This document shows, in pieces, positions 1 to 4,683 of a stretch of 10,533 nucleotides of DNA (the stretch's first letter is position 1; each line of letters opens with the position of its first letter). The notes beneath the pieces are model-generated. The model was given only the letters and a program-made list of their open reading frames with translations, was not told where the DNA came from and searched no databases. A program made the position numbers and the translations under genes. The stretch comes from Pseudomonadota bacterium (GTDB lineage: Bacteria; Pseudomonadota; Gammaproteobacteria; SZUA-229), in the NCBI GenBank assembly GCA_015222965.1, contig JADFWF010000225.1, positions 1 to 10,533 on the forward strand, written 5' to 3'.

Positions 1-593
1 ACCGCTTCATCATTTGCAAGACCCTTACCACGCGTTATATAGGCAAGAAACGATTCATCCACATCTATCTGCTGCCCGCTTGCAAGCAGCGCAACATCAA
101 TTTTTGTTTTTGCGGGGAAATCTGTATCACCATCATTCTTACCGCCATAGATTCGAGTGAGTTCACCTGTTGCGGGTTTATATGTCTTATAGTCGGCAGC
201 CTGGCCAGCGACTTCGGGTAACGCCCACAGCTGTATCATGCGGTTCCACTCACCGTCCGGGTTAATCTCATTGTGAGAAAAGCCTTCACCGCCTGCACGC
301 TGCACCTGTACAACATCACGCGTAAGATCTTTTCCGTGTTCCAGGGAACCCTCGTGTTTGATGTTACCATCGACCATCACAGAGATAACATCTATCTCAT
401 GATGACTGTGCATATGTGTTTCACCATGCGGCATAAAGCGGGCATCCGCCAGGTAGACAAAGTTACCGATGCCGGGCCAGCTGCCATCATCGTTTTCATG
501 CGGACCAAAAAGCCTGGGTTCTTTTACCAGGCGATGCTCTTTTAAACCTGCAAATCCGCCTTCACGCAAACTGTCTCGTTTTAAAATATCCAT
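1..593 (-). CDS. Pirin-family bicupin protein, 3' end cut by window edge
   Basis: The reverse strand is open from an ATG at 591-593 to the left edge: 197 full codons and no stop, so the C-terminal part is missing (pirins are usually about 230-300 aa). The start is set by GGAG at 600-603, six bases upstream. The N-terminal cupin is clear. The motif HMHSHHEIDV has histidines near residues 60 and 62 and a glutamate four residues after the second; GFSHNEIN supplies His and Glu near 107 and 109. This is the two-histidine, then His-x-Glu metal set of pirin. Pirins bind Fe or other metals, and some have quercetin 2,3-dioxygenase activity; the substrate here is unknown. The gene lies 35 bp downstream of the FMN reductase on the same strand, so co-transcription is likely. 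A cytoplasmic redox or detoxification role is an inference from this pairing. Confidence 0.88.
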   Translation of the reverse strand, partial: MDILKRDSLREGGFAGLKEHRLVKEPRLFGPHENDDGSWPGIGNFVYLADARFMPHGETHMHSHHEIDVISVMVDGNIKHEGSLEHGKDLTRDVVQVQRAGGEGFSHNEINPDGEWNRMIQLWALPEVAGQAADYKTYKPATGELTRIYGGKNDGDTDFPAKTKIDVALLASGQQIDVDESFLAYITRGKGLANDEA

Positions 594-628
594 AATATTC
601 TCCACTTACTTCTAGCTAATCATTTGAT

Positions 629-1186
629 TTACATGACCTGCTTCATTTCTACCGCCGTACTTTCTGACAGGCTGTTCACTGCGGCGATCAGCTGTATATT
701 AATTTCATCATTATTCAGGCGACCCTGTTCAATATCAAAATTTTCATAAAAGCTCGGCACTGAAAGACTGGCCTTTACATGCCCGTCAAAAAAGGGGGCT
801 GATGCCACTGCCGTTGCCAGAACACTTGACGCGCCTCCGGGGCCGGGTGTGGTAGCAAGCATGACCATCGGTTTATTCTGAAACACTTTTGGATTAATGC
901 GTGATGCCCAGTCGAAGATATTCTTATAAGCCACTGTGTATGAACCGTTGTGTTCAGCAAATGAGATGATGAGTGCATCGCTATCACTGATCTTATCCAA
1001 AAAAGCTTTTGCTAATTCGGGCTGACCGAGTTCGACTTCTTTGTCCTCACTGAATAAGGGCAGCTCATAATCATTGATATCAAGCATATCTACCTCAGCC
1101 TCTTCGAGCTGACTGGCAGCATAACGTACCAGCTGATTATTGATGGACCTGGTACTGCTGGTTGCTGCAAATGCGAGTATTTTCAT
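629..1186 (-). CDS. NADPH-dependent FMN reductase (flavodoxin-like NAD(P)H oxidoreductase)
   Basis: This 185-aa protein has the usual length for the small flavodoxin-fold FMN reductase family (ChrR/YieF/azoreductase-like). The FMN-phosphate loop is ATSSTRSIN, about residues 8-16, right after the first beta strand (MKILAFA). The second flavin loop is EHNGSYTVAYKNIFDW, about 78-93, where relatives have PEYNGS...KNAIDW. A third glycine-rich loop, TPGPGGASS, is at about 113-121. Members use NAD(P)H to reduce FMN, quinones, chromate or azo compounds; the substrate cannot be read from sequence. The start ATG at 1184-1186 has GGGGAG eight bases upstream. It is the first gene of a probable two-gene operon with the pirin and diverges from the LysR gene, which probably controls it. 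Confidence 0.9.
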   Translation of the reverse strand: MKILAFAATSSTRSINNQLVRYAASQLEEAEVDMLDINDYELPLFSEDKEVELGQPELAKAFLDKISDSDALIISFAEHNGSYTVAYKNIFDWASRINPKVFQNKPMVMLATTPGPGGASSVLATAVASAPFFDGHVKASLSVPSFYENFDIEQGRLNNDEINIQLIAAVNSLSESTAVEMKQVM

Positions 1187-1320
1187 GTGACTGTCTCCCC
1201 AAATGGTTTTGTAATGGCTAAATTCGATAACATGGAAAAAGTATAAATTGTTAACATCTGTTTATAAATATGATATATAGAAAGACACTGTTTCCAAATG
1301 GAGCATAATGGAGAAATATA
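1187..1320. promoter_or_regulatory. Divergent promoter/operator region between FMN reductase and LysR genes
   Basis: This AT-rich 134-bp spacer must hold both promoters. For the minus-strand operon, a TATACT -10 (1240-1245) has a TTTATA -35 (1263-1268) at 17-bp spacing. The 8-bp perfect palindrome TGTTAACA (1249-1256) lies between them and is a candidate LysR site. For the regulator, TTGTTA (1248-1253) and TATGAT (1269-1274) are possible, but their 15-bp spacing is short. CCAAATGG occurs twice, at 1199-1206 and 1294-1301, near each gene start. Divergent LysR regulators commonly bind such spacers to repress themselves and control the neighbour. Exact elements are uncertain. Confidence 0.5.
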
Positions 1321-2223
1321 ATGGTTCAGAAAGTCGCAAATACCGACCTGTTAGATGGCGTTACCGTGTTCGTCGGTGTAATCAATGCCGGCTCATTTAC
1401 CGCTGCAGCGCACGCCCTGGGGCACTCCACCTCCTACGTGAGCAAGGTGATCACCCGTCTTGAGAAACGTCTGGGCAGCCGCCTGCTCAATCGCACCACA
1501 CGTACCATCAGCCTGACCGATGCCGGCCGCGCCTATTACGAGCGCTGCAACCAGCTGGTGATTGATGCAGAAAACGCTGAACGTTCGATCAATCAATTAC
1601 AGGAAAAACCCAGCGGCTTGCTGCGCATCAACGCCCCGGGCAGTTTCGCATCTAAATATTTACTCGATGTTTTACCAAAGTTTATGCAACGCTACCCTGA
1701 GGTGAAACTTGAAGTGGAGTTTAATGACCGCCTTATCGATATCGTTGCCGAAGGATACGATGTAGTGATACGGGTCGGCGAGATCAAAGACAGCAACCTG
1801 GTGGCACGAAAATTCACCTCTTCTCATAGTGTGGTCGTGGCATCACCCGACTACCTGAAACGCAGAGGCCAACCGAAGCAGGCCGAAGATCTGACGCAGC
1901 ACGATAGTATCGTCTACTCTCTATTGCCGGCGCCGACACAATGGATTTTTTATAAAAACGGGATACGTTCCAGTGTCACAGTTGAGCCGCGTGCGATGTG
2001 CAATAGCCCTGATATCGAAGTAGCCATGGCTGTGCAGGGCGTTGGCATAACACGGCTGCCTTTATTCACCTGTGAGAAAGAAGTGGCAAATGGTGAGCTG
2101 CAGGTCATCCTGGAGGACTACGATCAGCTCAAATATGATATTTATGCGGTATACCCGCACCGGCAATACCTCACCGCAAAAGTACGTGCCTTTGTGGATT
2201 TTGTGGTTGAGACGTTTGCCTGA
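1321..2223 (+). CDS. LysR-family transcriptional regulator
   Basis: The 300-aa length is typical of LysR regulators. The N-terminal winged helix-turn-helix spans about residues 9-67, with the classic run AGSFTAAAHALGHSTSYVSK, then ITRLEKRLGSRLLNRTTR and ISLTDAGRAYYERC. A linker helix leads to the two-lobed effector domain (about 97-298), including GLLRINAP at its start. The subgroup looks like the CrgA/AaeR-like LysR proteins often found beside oxidoreductases. The ATG at 1321 has GGAG (1310-1313) seven bases upstream. It is divergent from the reductase-pirin pair and is probably their regulator. The inducer is unknown; an electrophile, quinone or aromatic compound would fit the target genes. 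Confidence 0.93.
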   Translation: MVQKVANTDLLDGVTVFVGVINAGSFTAAAHALGHSTSYVSKVITRLEKRLGSRLLNRTTRTISLTDAGRAYYERCNQLVIDAENAERSINQLQEKPSGLLRINAPGSFASKYLLDVLPKFMQRYPEVKLEVEFNDRLIDIVAEGYDVVIRVGEIKDSNLVARKFTSSHSVVVASPDYLKRRGQPKQAEDLTQHDSIVYSLLPAPTQWIFYKNGIRSSVTVEPRAMCNSPDIEVAMAVQGVGITRLPLFTCEKEVANGELQVILEDYDQLKYDIYAVYPHRQYLTAKVRAFVDFVVETFA

Positions 2224-2343
2224 TAACTATCAGGGACAGAACACTTGTTCATGGTGCTGTTTTGTTGAATTGGGTCACAAAACACCTGACTGCTTTTGAC
2301 TGAATAAAAAATCGTGAACCGGTTCAAAGTATGCTGACAGTCA
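2221..2343. other. Cluster of short inverted repeats downstream of the LysR gene
   Basis: Five inverted repeats sit within about 120 bp: TGATAACTATCA (2221-2232, overlapping the LysR stop), GAACACTTGTTC (2239-2250), a bulged stem between GGTG at 2253 and CACC ending 2286, the 12-bp perfect palindrome TGAACCGGTTCA (2315-2326), and TGACAGTCA (2335-2343). The 2253-2286 stem could serve as a weak LysR terminator but lacks a clean T-tract. The last two lie just upstream of the miniprotein gene and could be operators. The density also recalls REP/RAYT-type repeat remnants, but no transposase is nearby. Confidence 0.35.
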
Positions 2344-2387
2344 TTCTACTATTCTGTGTTCACACAATAACAAATGAGAGAAAAAAC

Positions 2388-2513
2388 ATGTACTACACAA
2401 ATATTAATGATTATGAGCAGCTGCTAAATACAAGCGAAGTTCAATCGCCTGATATGGGCATCACGACAATAATTGTCATCGCCCTGATAGCAACATTTCT
2501 GCTTTTAATTTAA
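2388..2513 (+). CDS. 41-aa tail-anchored membrane miniprotein, unknown function
   Basis: The start chosen is ATG 2388, with GAGAG (2376-2380) seven bases upstream; an earlier in-frame ATG at 2331 lacks such a site and overlaps the palindrome cluster. The product has an acidic polar N-terminus (MYYTNINDYEQLL, to about residue 23) and one hydrophobic helix filling the C-terminus (about 24-41, ending in LLLI), so it should be a tail-anchored single-pass inner-membrane protein. I do not recognise the family. It stands alone between the LysR and phosphoribulokinase genes and is followed by a hairpin that may be its own terminator. Small membrane proteins of this shape often modify a larger membrane complex, but no partner is visible here. 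Confidence 0.5.
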   Translation: MYYTNINDYEQLLNTSEVQSPDMGITTIIVIALIATFLLLI

Positions 2514-2537
2514 TCTCCATTGGCTGGCAGAGCTACC

Positions 2538-2598
2538 GGCACCTCTCGAACAACCTCAGCGGGCAGGTGCCTTCAATTTCTGCTCCCTTTAATTTATA
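2538..2598 (+). terminator. Possible Rho-independent terminator after the miniprotein gene
   Basis: A perfect 7-bp inverted repeat, GGCACCT (2538-2544) and AGGTGCC (2565-2571), encloses a 20-nt loop. The downstream DNA is pyrimidine-rich (TTCAATTTCTGC, then CCCTTTAATTT). It lies 24 bp past the miniprotein stop. The loop is long and the T-tract is broken, so it may instead be a plain hairpin. Confidence 0.4.
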
Positions 2599-2630
2599 TC
2601 CCATTTAATTTCTATCCCCTTTAATCTACG
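2584..2630. repeat. Three imperfect 15-16-bp tandem repeat units
   Basis: Three consecutive units start at 2584, 2599 and 2615: TCCCTTTAATTTATA, TCCCATTTAATTTCTA and TCCCCTTTAATCTACG. The shared core is TCCC(N)TTTAAT. The spacing is about 1.5 helical turns. The function is unknown; it could be decayed slippage repeats or a remnant of a dispersed repeat. Confidence 0.5.
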
Positions 2631-2696
2631 GCCGTATCCATTGTAAGACCTGATTCTATATACCTTTATTGCCAATAAGAAGATAGATTAATTTTA

Positions 2697-2726
2697 TATA
2701 CTGACATTGAAAGAATACGAGTATTC
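2697..2726 (+). promoter_or_regulatory. Possible phosphoribulokinase promoter -10 and operator
   Basis: TATACT at 2697-2702 is a good -10 candidate, though no -35 lies at standard spacing (TTGCCA at 2669-2674 is 22 bp away). Just downstream, GAATAC (2713-2718) and GTATTC (2721-2726) form a 14-bp inverted repeat with a 2-bp centre. It lies 32 bp before the phosphoribulokinase start, where a bound protein would block transcription. It does not obviously match the usual T-N11-A site of CbbR. Confidence 0.35.
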
Positions 2727-2758
2727 GATACATCTGCCATTTCAACTGGGAGAACAAC

Positions 2759-3667
2759 ATGTCTAGAAAACATCCCATCATTGCCGTAACCGGATCATCC
2801 GGCGCGGGTACTTCAACAGTAAAAAACGCACTGGAACACATCTTTAACAGGGTGGGCGCCAAAGTAGAATTTGTTGAAGGTGACAGCTTTCACCGCTATG
2901 ACCGCAAGGACATGAAGAAGGAGCTGAAAAAGGCTAAAAAAGAAGGCCGCAACCTCAGCCACTTTGGTCCAGAGGGCAATCTGTTCGATAAGCAAAAAGA
3001 ACTGTTCCGCAGTTACGGAGCATGCGGTACCGGAAAGCGCCGCCGTTATGTGCATGATGAACATGAAGCAGCGCTCTACGGCGTGGATCCCGGAAACTTT
3101 ACCGAATGGGAAGAACTGGAGCCGGATTCTGATCTGTTGTTCTATGAAGGCCTGCACGGTGGCCTTGTCAGTGACGAGATCAACATCGCCGAAGATGTCG
3201 ACCTGCTCATCGGTGTAGCCCCCACTATCAACCTGGAGTGGATTCAGAAAATAAACCGTGATACCAGCGAACGTGGCTATCAGCCCGAAGATGTTATCGA
3301 TACCATCCACCGTCGGATGTACGACTACATGCACTACATCATGCCGCAGTTCGATCACACCCATATAAACTTCCAGCGTATCCCTATCGTCGATACCTCC
3401 AACCCATTTAATAAGGATCGTGGTATTCCGACCGCGGAACAGAGCCAGGTTTTGATTCACTTTCTCAAAAACAAACCGTCGGTTGAATACAAACTAAACC
3501 TGCGCGGACTGATCGAAGGTTCTTTTATCTCGGGCTTTAACACGCTGATAATTCCCGGCGGCAAGATGTCTTACGCGATGGAACTGATCCTGACGCAAAA
3601 CATCCTCGACCTGATGGAGAGACGCGGACACCTGGAAAGAAGAGAAGATACGGTGACGAGTGAGTAA
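2759..3667 (+). CDS. prk: Phosphoribulokinase (Calvin-Benson-Bassham cycle), proteobacterial type
   Basis: The enzyme phosphorylates ribulose 5-phosphate with ATP to make ribulose 1,5-bisphosphate, the substrate of RuBisCO. The 302-aa length is close to the ~290 aa of the proteobacterial octameric class. Visible motifs: P-loop GSSGAGTST (about 12-20); EGDSFHRYDR (40-49) with Asp42, His45 and Arg49; SHFGPEGNL (67-75); RRRYVHDEHEAALYG (94-108); FYEGLHGG (128-135) with Glu130; and LEWIQKINRD (159-168), whose Lys164, Arg167 and Asp168 correspond to catalytic residues of the Rhodobacter enzyme offset by one. All key residues seem present, so it should be active. The ATG follows GGGAG (2748-2752) by six bases. 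No RuBisCO or other cbb gene is adjacent, so it is an isolated cycle gene here. The next, broken gene starts inside its last codons. Confidence 0.96.
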   Translation: MSRKHPIIAVTGSSGAGTSTVKNALEHIFNRVGAKVEFVEGDSFHRYDRKDMKKELKKAKKEGRNLSHFGPEGNLFDKQKELFRSYGACGTGKRRRYVHDEHEAALYGVDPGNFTEWEELEPDSDLLFYEGLHGGLVSDEINIAEDVDLLIGVAPTINLEWIQKINRDTSERGYQPEDVIDTIHRRMYDYMHYIMPQFDHTHINFQRIPIVDTSNPFNKDRGIPTAEQSQVLIHFLKNKPSVEYKLNLRGLIEGSFISGFNTLIIPGGKMSYAMELILTQNILDLMERRGHLERREDTVTSE

Positions 3668-3848
3668 AATAACCTGCAAGCATTGCGGCTAAACATTTGA
3701 TGGGGATAATAACTACTGCTATTCCTGCCGAACACCGACACCGGCGCAACAGGAAAGGAATATTACTACGCTAAAGAAAAAGTTTATTTACTTTTTCGTT
3801 TTACCAACTATTTTTTGCGCGATAATAATCGTATGGGTAGCGAGATAG
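3660..3848 (+). pseudogene. Small zinc-ribbon, single-TM protein (DnrP-like), broken by in-frame TAA
   Basis: One frame from GTG 3660 to TAG 3846-3848 reads as a convincing 62-codon protein except for one TAA at 3690-3692. Before it comes VSKITCKHCG; after it TFDGDNNYCYSCRTPTP, completing a two-CxxC zinc ribbon. Then follow a polar linker, a basic KKK and one hydrophobic helix (FIYFFVLPTIFCAIII) ending in WVAR. From memory, this order and the F-x-Y/W-F...T-x-F-C...W-x-x-R ending resemble the short protein annotated DnrP in pseudomonads. GTG overlaps the phosphoribulokinase stop, so it would have been translationally coupled. A single base change from a sense codon such as CAA, AAA or GAA would explain the TAA. 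Other genes here stop at TAA, so recoding is unlikely; sequencing error or recent loss is more likely. Confidence 0.6.
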
Positions 3849-3863
3849 AAATAACTAAGATTA

Positions 3864-4358
3864 ATGCAGATGCATATAGAAAAAATATCTAACAACCATC
3901 AGATAGAAATAATCGAAGCGCTTGCCTGTGAGATATGGAATGAACACTTCACCCCTATCATAGGAAAAGCTCAAGTCGATTATATGCTGGAAAAGTTTCA
4001 ATCAAAAAAATCTATCGCCAAACAAATAGAAAATGGGCATTTATATTTTTTAATCAGAAAAAACAGCCGGCATATTGGTTATTTAGGTGCATCCCCTGAA
4101 AGTTCTCACTTATTTTTAAGCAAGTTATATATTACATCCGCAGAGCGCGGCAAGGGATACGGAAGAAAAGCGATAAAATTTCTTGAGGATCTGGCTATCG
4201 AAAAAGAGTTAAGGAAAATCTTACTTACAGTCAATAGAAATAATTCCGACACGATAGAAACGTACAAAAAACTTGGCTTTGTAGTTCAGAGAAGCATCGT
4301 TAAAGATATTGGAAGTAACTTCGTTATGGATGATTATGAGATGGTGAAAGACATCTGA
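3864..4358 (+). CDS. GNAT-family N-acetyltransferase
   Basis: This 164-aa protein has one GNAT acetyltransferase domain. The acetyl-CoA pyrophosphate loop is clear at about residues 95-100, within ITSAERGKGYGRKAIKFLED (motif A, R/Q-x-x-G-x-G). It is preceded by a beta strand (SHLFLSKLYI) and followed by motif B, LLTVNRNNSDTIETYKKLGF (about 120-139), with the conserved Asn and Tyr. The N-terminal part, EIWNEHFTPIIGKAQVDYML, recalls PaiA-like and amino-acid/polyamine acetyltransferases, but the acceptor cannot be named. The start is uncertain: ATG 3864 or 3870, and neither has a strong ribosome site. The gene is visibly more AT-rich, with many AAA and ATA codons, than phosphoribulokinase upstream, which may mean separate acquisition. 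It lies 15 bp after the broken zinc-ribbon frame. Confidence 0.88.
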   Translation: MQMHIEKISNNHQIEIIEALACEIWNEHFTPIIGKAQVDYMLEKFQSKKSIAKQIENGHLYFLIRKNSRHIGYLGASPESSHLFLSKLYITSAERGKGYGRKAIKFLEDLAIEKELRKILLTVNRNNSDTIETYKKLGFVVQRSIVKDIGSNFVMDDYEMVKDI

Positions 4359-4466
4359 CATGATAATTAAAGGAACAACTTGAACCGCTGCCGCTCAATT
4401 TAAACTGTAGTAACTCAAGCCCGACCTGACAAATTACAAAAAAGCTCCGGATTAAATCTTACAAAT

Positions 4467-4482
4467 CAGTATAGCTATACTG
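4467..4482. promoter_or_regulatory. 16-bp perfect palindrome, operator-like
   Basis: CAGTATAGCTATACTG is its own reverse complement over 16 bases. No T-tract follows on either strand, so it is not a normal intrinsic terminator. It could be a dimeric regulator site or a remnant repeat. It lies 19 bp before repeat copy A. Confidence 0.4.
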
Positions 4483-4500
4483 GTCTCAAAACAATCATAC

Positions 4501-4554
4501 GACCTTGGGGGACTTTTTCTGGAAGAAAAATTTTTACCTAAAAGCAGACACTCA
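4501..4554 (+). repeat. Direct repeat copy A, ~54 bp, 3' side of the GGDEF-EAL gene
   Basis: It begins GACCTTGGGGGACTTTTTCT (4501-4520), matching copy B at 7491-7510 in 19 of 20 bases. It ends AGCAGACACTCA (4543-4554), matching AGGAGACATTCA in copy B in 10 of 12. The offset between the two blocks differs by only one base between copies. The middle has diverged, but both copies can form an A/T hairpin after the first block (here TTTTTCT/AGAAAAA, 4514-4530). Both copies are in the same orientation. Confidence 0.55.
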
Positions 4555-4597
4555 AAGCACAATCATCTTAAAATAACAGAAAAGATTACAGCCTCTG

Positions 4598-4632
4598 GCG
4601 AATGATTATCATTTTTTACCGCTCCCTATAAT
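4598..4632 (+). promoter_or_regulatory. fur box (putative): Fur-box-like site next to a perfect -10 hexamer
   Basis: AATGATTATCATT (4601-4613) read on the reverse strand is AATGATAATCATT, identical to the 13-bp core of the 19-bp E. coli Fur consensus; over 19 bases (4598-4616) about 15 match. TATAAT follows at 4627-4632. A possible -35, TTATCA (4606-4611), lies inside the box, but its 15-bp spacing is short. Transcription from this promoter would run rightward, antisense to the 3' end of the GGDEF-EAL gene; no protein gene follows on that strand. Confidence 0.4.
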
Positions 4633-4683
4633 TCTATCCAACCCTTATGATTCACACTGCAATTCTTCATTGATCTTTTAATA

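Larger units (their letters stand above)
4359..4683. other. 325-bp convergent intergenic region with palindrome, repeat copy and Fur-like site
   Basis: No protein gene is supported between the acetyltransferase stop and the minus-strand c-di-GMP gene stop. It contains a 16-bp palindrome (4467-4482), repeat copy A (4501-4554) and a Fur-box match (4598-4616) followed by TATAAT (4627-4632), each listed separately. No clean terminator was seen for either flanking gene. The amount of structure suggests a small RNA or mobile-sequence remnant; this is inference. Confidence 0.45.

Noticed and set aside
2331..2387. Longer start (ATG 2331) for the miniprotein
   Set aside because: There is no ribosome site before it, and it lies inside the palindrome cluster; ATG 2388 has GAGAG at proper spacing.
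2813..3460. Long 215-codon minus-strand frame inside the phosphoribulokinase gene
   Set aside because: It is a shadow of a gene with clear motifs, with no recognisable domain of its own.
3660..3848. Recoding of TAA as a sense codon
   Set aside because: Phosphoribulokinase, the FMN reductase, the miniprotein and the GGDEF-EAL gene all end naturally at TAA, so a changed genetic code is not supported.
4465..4605. Protein-coding explanation for repeat copy A (frames giving DLGGLFL, TLGDFF or RPWGTFS)
   Set aside because: Each frame is short, lacks a start, and matches copy B only within the 20-bp block; nucleotide similarity is better than protein similarity beyond it.
4621..4683. Eight-residue peptide frame (ATG 4647) after the Fur-like promoter
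   Set aside because: It is too short and has no ribosome site; a non-coding transcript is the simpler reading.
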